From NCBI RefSeq assembly GCF_022867795.2, contig NZ_CP107006.1, forward strand, positions 186,001 to 250,000: a stretch of 64,000 nucleotides of DNA, in the 5' to 3' direction. Under the pieces are notes generated by a model. The model did no database searches. It had not been told where the DNA came from and was given only the letters and a program-made list of their open reading frames with translations. Source of the DNA: Chitinophaga horti. Its GTDB lineage: Bacteria; Bacteroidota; Bacteroidia; Chitinophagales; Chitinophagaceae. How positions within the stretch are numbered: the stretch's first letter is position 1; each line of letters starts with the position of its first letter. The position numbers and the translations under genes were made by a program. Shown here piece after piece: positions 44,864-53,843 of the stretch.

Positions 44864-45898
44864 ATGAAGAAGTATGCATTACTGTCTATGCTTGCTGTAG
44901 CCGGCCTTATGTCCTGCGGTAAAGATGACGCTAAACCAGAAATTGACACAACAAACGGTACTGCATTAGCAGCTGAATCCAAAGTTTACTACAGCACTAA
45001 GATCAAAGGCCAGTTACCAGACGGTACCGGCGGTGCGCTTTCATTAAGCGTGGATGAAGAAGACGTAATGGCGATCGACGGTCGTTATGTAATGATCTCA
45101 CCGGCTCCCGGCGGCGATGTAACGGAAGGTTACTATGTTCAGTTCAAGGGCGACACTTCCGGTTACTACAAAGTTGACTACTCACTGGCCCGCAACGCCC
45201 GCCAGGCAGCTGGTCAGGAAAAAGGACACGGTCTGTTCAAAACACAGGATGGCGCTTCCCCCGAAGATTCGCTGATCACTATCAAATTGCCTGATGGCGT
45301 TAAAACAGGTAATTTCGTCATCACCATTGCGGCATATAGTGCAGGCGGCGGCGTGAGTAACAGTGTAGATGTTACTGTTAAGCTGGTGCAACCCGCTGGC
45401 TTGTCATCCCTCGTGGGCACCTGGAAGTTTACAGGTGAAATGAACCATGACAGTACCTGGGACCGCGACGTATACGCAGCCGATTCTTCTGTTGGCCCGG
45501 TTTACTGCCTGCCCAACGGCCCCACCAACTTCTGCCCGAGCGGTAATTGCGAAGTAGCCAGCGCTAAAGAACTGGTGTACCGTTACCAGATGCTGAAAAA
45601 CGAAGTGGTATTATCTTCAAACGGTAACTTCACCAGTACAGAGGTTACTTCTTATACTTATATCGACTGGGCAGCTTCTGCCTGTGGTAACCTGGTCAGA
45701 AAAACTGACGAAAATACCTTTGCGATCAAAGGTGGCTGGTCTTATGACGTAGCAACCAAAACGCTCTACACAGTTATGGACGAAAACGGCGCAGCTGGTA
45801 CAGAGTACGTGTACTTCGATAAAATGAAGGTGGAGCTTACCGGCAAAACTGCCATTTTCTTCGAAGAAGAATACGCGAGCGAATACACGAAGAAATAA
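44864..45898 (+). CDS. Lipoprotein of unknown function, paralogue 2
   Basis: 344 residues with lipobox GLMSC. Same architecture as the preceding gene: KVYYSTKIKGQL, GYYVQFKGDTSGYYKVDYSLARNARQA, TIKLPDGVKTGNFVITIAAYSAGGGVSNSV (Ig-like half), then LVGTWKFTGEMNHDSTWDRD with CLPNGPTNFCPSGNC matching the paired cysteines. Both end in EYTKK. Clearly a tandem duplication that has diverged. The C-terminal half looks like the lipocalin-like domains found in Bacteroidota lipoproteins. Function unknown. Confidence 0.8.
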   Translation: MKKYALLSMLAVAGLMSCGKDDAKPEIDTTNGTALAAESKVYYSTKIKGQLPDGTGGALSLSVDEEDVMAIDGRYVMISPAPGGDVTEGYYVQFKGDTSGYYKVDYSLARNARQAAGQEKGHGLFKTQDGASPEDSLITIKLPDGVKTGNFVITIAAYSAGGGVSNSVDVTVKLVQPAGLSSLVGTWKFTGEMNHDSTWDRDVYAADSSVGPVYCLPNGPTNFCPSGNCEVASAKELVYRYQMLKNEVVLSSNGNFTSTEVTSYTYIDWAASACGNLVRKTDENTFAIKGGWSYDVATKTLYTVMDENGAAGTEYVYFDKMKVELTGKTAIFFEEEYASEYTKK

Positions 45899-45939
45899 AG
45901 AGCGTATAACCACCAAGGTTGTTGATACGAATCCTGTAG

Positions 45940-45974
45940 GAGGCTGCCAGTAACGAAGGCGGCCTCTTTTTATT
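45940..45974 (+). terminator. Intrinsic terminator of lipoprotein paralogue 2
   Basis: GAGGCTGCC (45940-45948) pairs with GGCGGCCTC (45958-45966, one G-U), followed by TTTTTATTT. Confidence 0.85.
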
Positions 45975-46002
45975 TGTTTTGCAAACAGCAATGCCATGAA
46001 TG

Positions 46003-46032
46003 AAAAAAGAGGGGTGATGGCCCCTCTTTTCT
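46003..46032 (-). terminator. Intrinsic terminator of the sugar dehydrogenase gene
   Basis: AAAAGAGGGG (46005-46014) pairs perfectly with CCCCTCTTTT (46021-46030); reads as a terminator on either strand, 20 bases past the minus-strand stop. Confidence 0.85.
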
Positions 46033-46051
46033 ATATAGATATGAAATCAGA

Positions 46052-47182
46052 CTATTCAGGTTTGCTGATCTCGATCACTTTGTCGTTATTATTGCCAATG
46101 CCAGTGCAAATGTAAACACGTCCTGCAGGGGAGATGCACACATCACGCAACCTGCCGAATTTACCACTGAAATATTCTTTGGTAGAAGCAACAGTTAACC
46201 CATCCCCACTCAGTTTCAGCTGGTACAGCCGTGAATTTTTAAGACTGGTTACCAGCAACGAATTTTTCCATTGAGGGATGCGATCGTTGTTGTAGTAATC
46301 CATGCCGGCTACTGCAAAAGTGCCTGATGTGCCGGAAGACCAGAGCGGAGCTTTTACGTTGTTCGCTGCACAGAAAGTGTTTTCCGAATCGGTATTACAT
46401 GGCCCCTCTACATTTGGCCAGCCATAGTTTCTTTGTTTCTCGATGATGTTTACTTCATCCTCGATGTTAGCGCCATGTTCTGATGCGTAAAGTTTGCCAT
46501 TGGCGAGTACCAGACCTTGTGGATTTCTATGCCCATAACTCCACAACGGATTGTTAGCGATGGGATTATCGGCAGGTATGCTGCCATCCAGATTTATTCT
46601 CAAAACTTTTCCATTCGGGTTTCCGGTGTTTTGTGCGTTGGCAGGTACAGCCGCGTCTCCTGTCGTAATCCACAGTTTATTATCAGCGATGAGCAACCGC
46701 GAACCATTGTGTATGCCCGCTGCGGCTATATTATCAAGCAGTACCAGGGGGGACGACAGGGTGCTGTCTTTATAAGTATAGCGCACCACTTTCTCTGTGT
46801 AAGCATTGCCTTTATTGTAGTTGTACACTACATACAAGTAACCGTTAGTTTTAAAGTCAGGATGCAGGGCCATGCCGAGCAGGCCGCCTTCATTGTTTTG
46901 TACCGCGTCGGGTACGTTGAGTAAGGGTTTAAGCGTGCCTGTTCTGGGTTCCAGGCGGGAAATGCGGCCCCCTCTTTCAGTAAGCCAGATGTGGTCGTCA
47001 GGGCCCCAGAGAATTTCCCAGGGTTGAGATAGGGTGCCAATAACAGTGCGAACACTGTCCGTAGGCCAGGACGGATCTTCGGGGCCTCCATTACCATTGT
47101 CATTGTCCTTGCCACAGCCAGACATCAGCAGGCCTGTGGACAAAACGAGTGCACATCCGAAGAAGAAGAGCGTTGTTTTCAT
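46052..47182 (-). CDS. PQQ-dependent sugar dehydrogenase-like lipoprotein
   Basis: 376 residues from the ATG at 47182 (a start at 47212 would add residues before the signal peptide). Lipobox LLMSC-like (LLMSGC). Six-bladed propeller of the soluble glucose/sorbosone dehydrogenase family: LSQPWEILWGPDDHIWLTERGG, EGGLLGMALHPDFKTNGYLYVVYNY, GIHNGSRLLIADNKLWITTGD, SYGHRNPQGLVLANGKLYASEHG and GWPNVEGPCN. The catalytic-His and Arg-type positions (HNGSRL, GHRNPQ) are present. Oxidises aldose-type sugars using PQQ in the periplasm, if the cofactor is available; no pqq genes are in the window. Confidence 0.9.
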   Translation of the reverse strand: MKTTLFFFGCALVLSTGLLMSGCGKDNDNGNGGPEDPSWPTDSVRTVIGTLSQPWEILWGPDDHIWLTERGGRISRLEPRTGTLKPLLNVPDAVQNNEGGLLGMALHPDFKTNGYLYVVYNYNKGNAYTEKVVRYTYKDSTLSSPLVLLDNIAAAGIHNGSRLLIADNKLWITTGDAAVPANAQNTGNPNGKVLRINLDGSIPADNPIANNPLWSYGHRNPQGLVLANGKLYASEHGANIEDEVNIIEKQRNYGWPNVEGPCNTDSENTFCAANNVKAPLWSSGTSGTFAVAGMDYYNNDRIPQWKNSLLVTSLKNSRLYQLKLSGDGLTVASTKEYFSGKFGRLRDVCISPAGRVYICTGIGNNNDKVIEISKPE

Positions 47183-47471
47183 AAGAGATCGGTTATGTGT
47201 TGAAACGGACAATATTTGTGCCTGTTACATATAGCGGCACAATAGTTGGTTGAACCTTTCTTTGGAAAATGTGTTGTATGTATGTTTAGGATGTTCATTA
47301 TCAGTAATTTGTTTGGCAAGCAAGATCACTTCGTCCTTATAAATATTCCTATCCCCATACCCCGCTTACCTGATAACAATCTGAATGTCCCCGCGCTCGC
47401 AGGAACGCTGAGAAGCCATGTATTTATTAACCGTCAATAAACTTTCGTATTAAAACCAAAACATGATTTTT

Positions 47472-48086
47472 ATGAAAAAACTGCACTTACTGACAGCAGC
47501 ATTCTTATTTGTAACAACCGTATCTATGGCGCAAACACAAAGGGGTAACGTGATGGTTGGCGCCAACCTGCTGAACGTAACAGGTACGTTCCAGGAAGGG
47601 TCCGACCGTTTCCAGCTGGGTATTTCCCCTAAAGCAGGCTGGTTTATCAGGGACGGTCTCGCGATAGGTGCCGATGTACAGTTAGGACTCGATCACCGTA
47701 AAGTGGATGAATCCAAAACTACCGCCGTTAACTATGGTATTGGTGCTTTTGGTCGCTACTACATCAATGATAAGAATGTAGAGTTCTCAAAACGCAGCAA
47801 ATTCTTCCTCGAGGGTAACCTGGGTTTCACGGGCAACAATACAAAAACGAAGGTAGGTGGCGCAGAAACGTCTGTAGAAACCAATGGTTTAGGTATTGGT
47901 TTTGGTCCGGGCCTGGCTTACTTCATCACCCCGAACATAGGTTTGGAGGCGCTGGTGAAGTATGACCTCGGCGTTGGTTTCGGTAGCTCTACTACCAGTC
48001 ACAGAGTAGGTCTGAACCTCGGTTTCCAGATTTACCTGCCTTCTTCTAAAGCAAAAGAGATTTATCGCGAAGAGCGCAATAAATAA
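47472..48086 (+). CDS. Small outer-membrane beta-barrel protein (OmpA/OmpW-like barrel)
   Basis: 204 residues from the ATG at 47472. Signal peptide ends near VSMAQ. Alternating hydrophobic strands of an eight-stranded barrel follow: GNVMVGANLLNVTG, FQLGISPKAGWFIRDGLAIGADVQLG, NYGIGAFGRYY, FFLEGNLGF, GIGFGPGLAYFITPNIGLEALVKYDLG and VGLNLGFQIYL at the end. A short charged tail (KEIYREERNK) follows the last strand, which is unusual for barrels that end in Phe. Probably a structural or porin-like protein. Separate transcript with terminator. Confidence 0.85.
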   Translation: MKKLHLLTAAFLFVTTVSMAQTQRGNVMVGANLLNVTGTFQEGSDRFQLGISPKAGWFIRDGLAIGADVQLGLDHRKVDESKTTAVNYGIGAFGRYYINDKNVEFSKRSKFFLEGNLGFTGNNTKTKVGGAETSVETNGLGIGFGPGLAYFITPNIGLEALVKYDLGVGFGSSTTSHRVGLNLGFQIYLPSSKAKEIYREERNK

Positions 48087-48103
48087 GTTGTTAGCTATTA
48101 CGG

Positions 48104-48135
48104 AAAGGGCTGGCAATTGCCGGCCCTTTTTTATG
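48104..48135 (+). terminator. Intrinsic terminator of the beta-barrel gene
   Basis: AAAGGGCTGGC (48104-48114) pairs with GCCGGCCCTTT (48119-48129, one G-U), loop AATT, then TTT. Confidence 0.9.
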
Positions 48136-48314
48136 TGTGCCAGGGTAGACGATAATAATGATGAACACCTGTAAGTAAAATGAACAGGAATGAACAGCAT
48201 TTTTACCGGTCTACTGCTAATTTAGCGTTTGCCTGCCGGGACTCGGGATCTGGCGGCTGGGAGATGGTCGGAACAGCCATTTCCTAATAGACAAAAAACG
48301 GACAAAATGCCGGG

Positions 48315-48346
48315 CTGCCTCCATTACTGGGGGCAGTTCTTTTTTG
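48315..48346 (+). terminator. Orphan terminator in the rpsJ upstream region
   Basis: CTGCCTCC (48315-48322) pairs with GGGGGCAG (48329-48336), followed by TTCTTTTTT. No reading frame ends here. The 48140-48543 gap otherwise holds no gene; a transcript from about 48230 ending here would be an untranslated RNA of about 110 bases, with a further hairpin GGCTG/CAGCC inside. Confidence 0.5.
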
Positions 48347-48543
48347 GCGTGAATGCCGGGTTATTGCCTGAAATGGTGGGGATAACGTAAATCGCCGTTT
48401 GTGGATAATTTAAAATGGTGGTAAAGCTTGGAATTATCTGTAAATGTGTAAATTAGCAACATAACGGATAGATGAGTTTGTTGACCTTCCGGCAGATAAT
48501 TCCACATTATTTTGCTGCCGTCCCCAATTTTCCTCCAAAAATA

Positions 48544-48574
48544 TTTGTCCCTGTAAAAAAAAGGGTTACCTTTG
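48544..48574 (+). promoter_or_regulatory. rpsJ (S10 operon) promoter
   Basis: TTTG (48544-48547), 19-base spacer, TACCTTTG (48567-48574). The -7 box and downstream CCCTCCCAAA are identical to the rpsL promoter. Leader of about 40 bases. Confidence 0.8.
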
Positions 48575-48618
48575 CCCTCCCAAATTGTAAGGGGTAAATT
48601 AGAAGAAGTTCATTGCAT

Positions 48619-48924
48619 ATGTCTCAGAGAATTAGAATCAAGCTGAAGTCCTACGATCATAATTTGGTGGATAAGTCCGCTGAGAAGATCGTTAAAACCG
48701 TGCGTAATACGGGTGCCGTGGTAACAGGTCCTATTCCTTTGCCAACAGAAAAGAAAATTTTTACGGTACTGCGTTCTCCGCACGTTAACAAAAAGGCGCG
48801 CGAACAGTTCCAGCTTTGCACGCACAAGCGTTTGTTGGACATTTATACTTCCTCTTCCAGGACTGTGGATGCGTTGAGCAAGCTCGACCTTCCTTCTGGT
48901 GTAGAAGTAGAGATCAAGGCGTAA
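48619..48924 (+). CDS. rpsJ: 30S ribosomal protein S10
   Basis: 101 residues from the ATG at 48619 ([15 protein letters not shown]). In the 30S head; in many bacteria also a transcription antitermination factor with NusB. The conserved [25 protein letters not shown] loop is intact. First gene of the S10 operon, followed by a 162-base spacer with two hairpins before rplC. Confidence 0.97.
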   Translation: MSQRIRIKLKSYDHNLVDKSAEKIVKTVRNTGAVVTGPIPLPTEKKIFTVLRSPHVNKKAREQFQLCTHKRLLDIYTSSSRTVDALSKLDLPSGVEVEIKA

Positions 48925-48933
48925 GGACATCGG

Positions 48934-49064
48934 CAGGCGGTCAATATGGGCCGCTTGAGATATTTGTAACGTTATCAAGAGATTAGGTCACGCCTTCTGG
49001 GTGGCCACCAATAAAACGAGTATTTAAACCGCTCATCCTGAGGATAGCTTTGACATCCCTCAGG
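48934..49064 (+). promoter_or_regulatory. Two hairpins in the rpsJ-rplC spacer
   Basis: CAGGCGG (48934-48940) pairs with CCGCTTG (48951-48957). CCTGAGGAT (49037-49045) pairs with ATCCCTCAGG (49055-49064, one bulge). No T-tract follows, so a leader or processing structure rather than a terminator. Confidence 0.5.
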
Positions 49065-49086
49065 CGCTGGGCATAATATATCATCA

Positions 49087-49704
49087 ATGAAAGGTATTAT
49101 TGGCAAAAAGATTGGCATGACCAGCATCTTCGAGGCTAATGGCAAGCAGACCGCCTGCACCATTATCGAAGCTGGTCCAAACGTTGTAACACAGGTTAAG
49201 TCTGAAGGAACAGACGGTTACAACGCTATCCAGGTAGCATTTGGCGACAAAAAAGAGAAGCACGCTACCAAAGCAGAAACTAATCACTTCGCGAAAGCAC
49301 AGACCTCCCCTAAACGTTTCGTAAAAGAGTTCCGCAACCCTGACGTACAAAAAGCCCTTGGTGAAACCATCACCTGCGAAATTTTCGCTGAAGGTGAGAA
49401 AGTAGATGTTGTAGGTACATCTAAAGGTAAAGGTTTCCAGGGTGTTGTTAAGCGTCACGGCTTTAGCGGTGTTGGTGAAGCTACCCACGGTCAGCACGAT
49501 CGTAGCAGGGCTCCCGGTTCCGTAGGTGGTTCCTCTTATCCTTCCCGCGTATTTAAAGGCATGCGTATGGCTGGCCAAACTGGTAACGAACGAGTGAAAG
49601 TTAAAGGTCTTAAGGTTCTGAAGGTATTCCCTGACAAGAATTATATCCTGGTAAGTGGTTCCGTTCCGGGCCACAATGGTTCAATCGTTTTAATCCAGAA
49701 GTAA
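49087..49704 (+). CDS. rplC: 50S ribosomal protein L3
   Basis: 205 residues; early 50S assembly protein whose extended loop approaches the peptidyl-transferase centre. Seen: N-terminal [14 protein letters not shown] and the loop region [37 protein letters not shown], with the conserved Gln of the methylated GQ-type site region. One base separates its stop from rplD, indicating tight coupling. Confidence 0.98.
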   Translation: MKGIIGKKIGMTSIFEANGKQTACTIIEAGPNVVTQVKSEGTDGYNAIQVAFGDKKEKHATKAETNHFAKAQTSPKRFVKEFRNPDVQKALGETITCEIFAEGEKVDVVGTSKGKGFQGVVKRHGFSGVGEATHGQHDRSRAPGSVGGSSYPSRVFKGMRMAGQTGNERVKVKGLKVLKVFPDKNYILVSGSVPGHNGSIVLIQK

Positions 49705-49705
49705 C

Positions 49706-50347
49706 ATGACACTCGATATTTTAAATATAGAAGGAAAGAAAACAGGCCGTTCAGTAGAACTTCCTGAGGAGATTTTCGGTGTAGAGCCTAACAACCACGT
49801 TATTTACCTGGCTGTGAAACAGTACCTGGCCGCTCAACGTCAGGGTACACATAAGGTAAAGACCCGTGCTGAAGTTAAGGGTGCTTCCCGCAAACTGCAC
49901 AAACAAAAAGGTACTGGTGGTTCCCGTAAAGGTAACATCCGTAACCCACTGTATAAAGGTGGTGGTACCATCTTCGGTCCAAAACCACACCGTTACGATA
50001 TCAAACTGAACAGGAAAGTGAAAGATCTCGCGAAGATCTCTGCACTGTCTGCGAAAGCTAAAGAAAACGGCATCATCGTTCTGGAAGATGTAAATTTCGA
50101 TGCTCCAAAGACCAAACAGTTTGTAAGCATTCTGAAAAACCTGAGCATTAACGTAGAGGGTAAGAAAACTCTGCTGGTACTGCCTGAGTACAATGACAAT
50201 GTTTACCTGTCACTGAGGAACCTTCCTTCAGTTGGTGGTACCGTACTGAGCGACATCAATACTTATGACATCGTTAACACCAACTACCTGGTGTTTACCG
50301 AGAGCGCTGTAAAGATCTTCACCGAAGAGCCTACAGTAGAAGCATAA
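49706..50347 (+). CDS. rplD: 50S ribosomal protein L4
   Basis: 213 residues, lines the exit tunnel with L22. The tunnel loop is complete (GASRKLHKQKGTGGSRKGNIRNPLYKGGGTIFGPKPHRYD). In gammaproteobacteria L4 autoregulates the S10 operon; whether this holds here is unknown, and no comparable leader was identified. Followed by a hairpin-bearing 63-base spacer. Confidence 0.98.
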   Translation: MTLDILNIEGKKTGRSVELPEEIFGVEPNNHVIYLAVKQYLAAQRQGTHKVKTRAEVKGASRKLHKQKGTGGSRKGNIRNPLYKGGGTIFGPKPHRYDIKLNRKVKDLAKISALSAKAKENGIIVLEDVNFDAPKTKQFVSILKNLSINVEGKKTLLVLPEYNDNVYLSLRNLPSVGGTVLSDINTYDIVNTNYLVFTESAVKIFTEEPTVEA

Positions 50348-50375
50348 GTTAAACCGATAACAATACAATAAACAA

Positions 50376-50395
50376 GCAGCCGGCGCGCTGGCTGC
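50376..50395 (+). promoter_or_regulatory. Hairpin in the rplD-rplW spacer
   Basis: GCAGCC (50376-50381) pairs with GGCTGC (50390-50395); an extra G-C and G-U pair extend into the loop. No T-tract. Confidence 0.5.
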
Positions 50396-50410
50396 GAAAA
50401 GCGATAAAAG

Positions 50411-50710
50411 ATGAAACCTTCTGATGTTTTAATCAAACCGGTGGTATCTGAAAAGGTAAACAAGGCTACCGATAAATTCAACCGCTACTACTTCATTGTT
50501 GACAAAAAAGCCAACAAGCTGGAGATCAAAAAGGCAGTGGAAGAGTTTTACGGTGTAACTGTAGCTGAGGTAAATACCGCAGTAATGCCTGGTAAGAACA
50601 AATTCCGTTTTACCAAGGCTGGTTTTATTGCCGGTAAGAAGCCTTCTTACAAAAAAGCAGTAGTAACCCTCGCACAGGGTGAATCCATAGATCTGTATGC
50701 TAACATGTAG
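50411..50710 (+). CDS. rplW: 50S ribosomal protein L23
   Basis: 99 residues at the tunnel exit, docking site for trigger factor and SRP. Begins KPSDVLIKPVVSEKVNKATDK, with the conserved VEFYGVTVAEVNT-type core and the PGKNKFRFTKAGFIAGKKPSYKKAVV extension. Normal length. A small CGGTT/AACCG hairpin (50720-50734) follows before rplB. Confidence 0.97.
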   Translation: MKPSDVLIKPVVSEKVNKATDKFNRYYFIVDKKANKLEIKKAVEEFYGVTVAEVNTAVMPGKNKFRFTKAGFIAGKKPSYKKAVVTLAQGESIDLYANM

Positions 50711-50799
50711 TGCCCACAACGGTTGAAATAACCGCTAGATGGATGTATATACAAGATCGAATTAAATAAACTGAATTTTAAATTCTTAGATTTTAGAAA

Positions 50800-51630
50800 A
50801 TGGCACTGAAAAAGTACAAACCGATTACAGCCGGTACCCGTTGGAAAATTGGCAACGCTTACGCGGAGCTGACTACTGACCAGCCTGAGAAAAGCTTGCT
50901 GGAGCCTATCTCTAAAACCGGCGGTAGGAACGCACAAGGCCGTAGGTCTATGCGTTACATCGGTGGTGGACACAAAAAACATTACCGTATCGTTGACTTC
51001 AAACGTAACAAGGAAAACATTCCTGCTACTGTTAAGTCTATCGAGTACGATCCAAACCGTAGCGCATTTATCGCACTGTTGAACTATACAGACGGTGAAA
51101 AACGTTATATCCTGGCTCCTCAGGGTCTGCAGGTTGGTGCTACTGTTATCAGTGGTGCTGAAGTTGCTCCTGAACTGGGTAACGCTTTGCCGCTGAAAAA
51201 CATGCCTTTGGGTACTGTGGTTCACAACATCGAACTGCAGCCTGGTAAAGGTGGTGCTATCGCGAGAAGCGCCGGTACTTACGCTCAGCTGTCGAACAAG
51301 GAAGAAAAATACGCTGTATTGAAAATGCCTTCCGGTGAGCTGCGTAAAGTATTGAATACTTGTAAAGCTACTGTAGGAACCGTTTCTAACTCAGACCACG
51401 CGCTTCAGTCAATCGGTAAAGCAGGTGCTAACCGTTGGAGAGGTATCCGCCCAAGAAACCGCGGTGTTGCGATGAACCCTGTAGATCACCCGATGGGTGG
51501 TGGTGAAGGTAAATCAAGCGGTGGCCACCCACGTTCAAGGACCGGCAAATATGCTAAGGGCCTGAAAACAAGGAAGCCACATAAGAGCTCTGATAAACTG
51601 ATCATCAGCAGGAAAGGTAAAAACAAATAA
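50800..51630 (+). CDS. rplB: 50S ribosomal protein L2
   Basis: 276 residues; binds 23S rRNA and is needed for subunit joining and peptidyl-transferase activity. The C-terminal [24 protein letters not shown] with its essential His is intact, as are [20 protein letters not shown] and the [21 protein letters not shown]-terminal domain. Usual position between rplW and rpsS. Confidence 0.98.
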   Translation: MALKKYKPITAGTRWKIGNAYAELTTDQPEKSLLEPISKTGGRNAQGRRSMRYIGGGHKKHYRIVDFKRNKENIPATVKSIEYDPNRSAFIALLNYTDGEKRYILAPQGLQVGATVISGAEVAPELGNALPLKNMPLGTVVHNIELQPGKGGAIARSAGTYAQLSNKEEKYAVLKMPSGELRKVLNTCKATVGTVSNSDHALQSIGKAGANRWRGIRPRNRGVAMNPVDHPMGGGEGKSSGGHPRSRTGKYAKGLKTRKPHKSSDKLIISRKGKNK

Positions 51631-51646
51631 TATTTAAAATCCTGGT

Positions 51647-51677
51647 CCGGTTCCCGGATGTAACATTTGGGAACCGG
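51647..51677 (+). promoter_or_regulatory. Nine-base-pair hairpin in the rplB-rpsS spacer
   Basis: CCGGTTCCC (51647-51655) is perfectly complementary to GGGAACCGG (51669-51677), 13-base loop. No T-run, so read-through into rpsS is expected. Confidence 0.6.
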
Positions 51678-51708
51678 TATCTGATAAACGGAATTTAAAC
51701 ATAACAAC

Positions 51709-51975
51709 ATGGGTCGTTCCATTAGAAAAGGTCCTTACGTAGACCTGAAATTAGAGAAGAAGGTAGATAAAATGAATGAAGGCACTAAACGTACCGTTAT
51801 CAAAACGTGGAGCCGCCGTTCTACCATTACTCCTGATTTTGTGGGCCATACTTTCGCAGTACACAACGGTAACAAATTCATCCCTGTGTACGTAACGGAG
51901 TTTATGGTAGGTCATAAACTGGGTGAATTTGCGCCTACGCGTAACTTCAAAGGACACGCCAACAAGAAAATGTAA
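51709..51975 (+). CDS. rpsS: 30S ribosomal protein S19
   Basis: 88 residues, in the 30S head next to S13. [19 protein letters not shown] and the C-terminal [19 protein letters not shown] are canonical. A 122-base spacer to rplV follows, holding a small AGGGT/ACCCT hairpin (52011-52023). Confidence 0.97.
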   Translation: MGRSIRKGPYVDLKLEKKVDKMNEGTKRTVIKTWSRRSTITPDFVGHTFAVHNGNKFIPVYVTEFMVGHKLGEFAPTRNFKGHANKKM

Positions 51976-52097
51976 TTAGTGTAAGGTTTTAGTTTTTCGG
52001 TTTCCGGTAAAGGGTATCACCCTCAGATAGAATGAAACCTGAAATACAGAACCGGAACTGAATTGAAACAATTAACACGAATCCGAAACATATAACA

Positions 52098-52442
52098 ATG
52101 GAAGCAGTAGCTAAGCTCAATAATAATCCTACATCTCCCCGCAAAATGCGTTTGCTGGCAGACTTGATCCGCGGACTGGATGTAGAGAAAGCGCTGAACA
52201 TTTTGAAGTTCCATACCAAGCACCCAAGCGTGCCCCTGGAAAAACTCCTGTTATCTGCAATTGCTAACTGGAAAGTGAAAAACGAAGGTGCAAGAGCAGA
52301 AGATGCGAACCTGATCGTAAAAACGATCTTCGTTGATGGCGGCCGCCAGCTGAAAAGAATGCGTCCGGCACCTCAAGGTCGTGGCTACCGTATCCGTAAA
52401 AGGAGCAACCACGTAACGATCGTAGTTGACAGCCGCGCATAA
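52098..52442 (+). CDS. rplV: 50S ribosomal protein L22
   Basis: 114 residues; its beta-hairpin forms the tunnel constriction with L4. [24 protein letters not shown] and the hairpin [28 protein letters not shown] are intact with no insertion or deletion at the macrolide-relevant loop. One of few spacers without a hairpin separates it from rpsC. Confidence 0.97.
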   Translation: MEAVAKLNNNPTSPRKMRLLADLIRGLDVEKALNILKFHTKHPSVPLEKLLLSAIANWKVKNEGARAEDANLIVKTIFVDGGRQLKRMRPAPQGRGYRIRKRSNHVTIVVDSRA

Positions 52443-52494
52443 GCAGTAAAAGGAAACAAAAAGTATTAAACTCATAGACAAATAAAACCAGAAC

Positions 52495-53292
52495 ATGGGT
52501 CAGAAAACAAATCCTATTGGTAACAGGTTAGGTATCATCAGAGGATGGGACTCAAATTGGTATGGTAGCAAAAAAGATTTCTCTACCAAACTGATCGAGG
52601 ATAACAAGATCAGGACATACCTGAATGCCCGTATCAATAAAGGCGGTATTTCACGCGTAGTGATCGAAAGAACACTGGGCAAACTCATCATCACTATCCA
52701 TACTTCCAAACCTGGTATCATCATAGGTAAAGGCGGTGGCGAAGTAGATCGTATCAAGGAAGAACTGAAAAAGTTGACCGGTAAGGAAGACGTTCAGATC
52801 AACATCCTGGAGATCCGTCGCCCCGAGATCGATGCAAACATCGTAGGTGAAACAATTGCAAAACAGATTGAAAGCCGTATCAACTACAAACGCGCTATCA
52901 AAATGGCGATTGCAACTGCACTGAGAATGGGCGCTGAAGGTATCAAGGTGAAAGTAGGTGGCCGTCTTGGTGGTGCTGAAATCGCTCGTTCTGAGGAAAT
53001 GAAGCAAGGACGTGTTCCTTTGCACACTTTCCGTATGGACATCGACTATGCTTCTTTGTTCGCACAAACTGTTTATGGTAAAATCGGTATCAAGGTATGG
53101 ATCTGTAAAGGTGAAGTACTTGGTAAACGTGATCTGAACCCGAACGCTATCAGCGGTAAAGACGGTGAAGTTCGTGGTGGCGGTGACCGTGGCCCTCGTG
53201 GTGGCGGCGACCGTGGTGATCGCGGCGGTGACCGTGGCCCTCGCGGCGGCGGTGATAGAAGAGGTGGTGGCGACCGTGGTCCCCGCAGATAG
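52495..53292 (+). CDS. rpsC: 30S ribosomal protein S3 with Gly/Arg/Asp-rich C-terminal tail
   Basis: 265 residues; forms the mRNA entry site with S4 and S5. The KH domain ([20 protein letters not shown]) and [12 protein letters not shown] are normal. After about residue 222 comes a tail of about 40 residues built from [14 protein letters not shown] units (53163-53289), an RGG-like extension absent from typical S3 of about 210-235 residues. The tail DNA is itself repetitive. It could contact mRNA or rRNA, or simply be a lineage-specific expansion. Confidence 0.97.
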   Translation: MGQKTNPIGNRLGIIRGWDSNWYGSKKDFSTKLIEDNKIRTYLNARINKGGISRVVIERTLGKLIITIHTSKPGIIIGKGGGEVDRIKEELKKLTGKEDVQINILEIRRPEIDANIVGETIAKQIESRINYKRAIKMAIATALRMGAEGIKVKVGGRLGGAEIARSEEMKQGRVPLHTFRMDIDYASLFAQTVYGKIGIKVWICKGEVLGKRDLNPNAISGKDGEVRGGGDRGPRGGGDRGDRGGDRGPRGGGDRRGGGDRGPRR

Positions 53293-53373
53293 TCTTCTTC
53301 TGATTCGAAGGAAATAAACAGGGCGGTGCAAGCTGCCGATGAATTATAAATAAACTTTTTAATAACATAAACG

Positions 53374-53793
53374 ATGTTACAGCCAAAAAGAACGAAACAC
53401 AGGAAGATGCACAAAGGCCGCATCAAGGGTAACGCAAAGAGGGGTGCAACCCTTTCCTTTGGTACTTTCGGCCTCAAAGCATTGGAACCTAAGTGGATCA
53501 CTGACCGCCAGATTGAAGCGGCCAGGGTGGCTCTGACCAGGCATATGAAGCGTGAAGGTAACGTGTGGATCCGTATATTCCCCGACAAACCTATCACTGC
53601 TAAACCTTTGGAAGTGAGGATGGGTAAAGGTAAAGGTGCTCCTGATCATTGGGCTGCTGTAGTAAAACCAGGCAGGATCCTGTTCGAAGCAGACGGCGTG
53701 CCTTTGCAGGTAGCGAAAGAAGCTATGGAACTGGCCGCACAGAAATTACCGATCGCAGTGAAATTCGTAGTACGCCGCGATTACGTAGCATAA
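53374..53793 (+). CDS. rplP: 50S ribosomal protein L16
   Basis: 139 residues; organises the A-site region of the 50[20 protein letters not shown], then [26 protein letters not shown] and a C-terminal helix plus [12 protein letters not shown] are all canonical. Starts 81 bases after rpsC; no separate promoter seen. Confidence 0.98.
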   Translation: MLQPKRTKHRKMHKGRIKGNAKRGATLSFGTFGLKALEPKWITDRQIEAARVALTRHMKREGNVWIRIFPDKPITAKPLEVRMGKGKGAPDHWAAVVKPGRILFEADGVPLQVAKEAMELAAQKLPIAVKFVVRRDYVA

Positions 53794-53843
53794 GCCACGG
53801 GTAATTATTACTACTGACTAACAAAACAGAAAAAGATAATACA

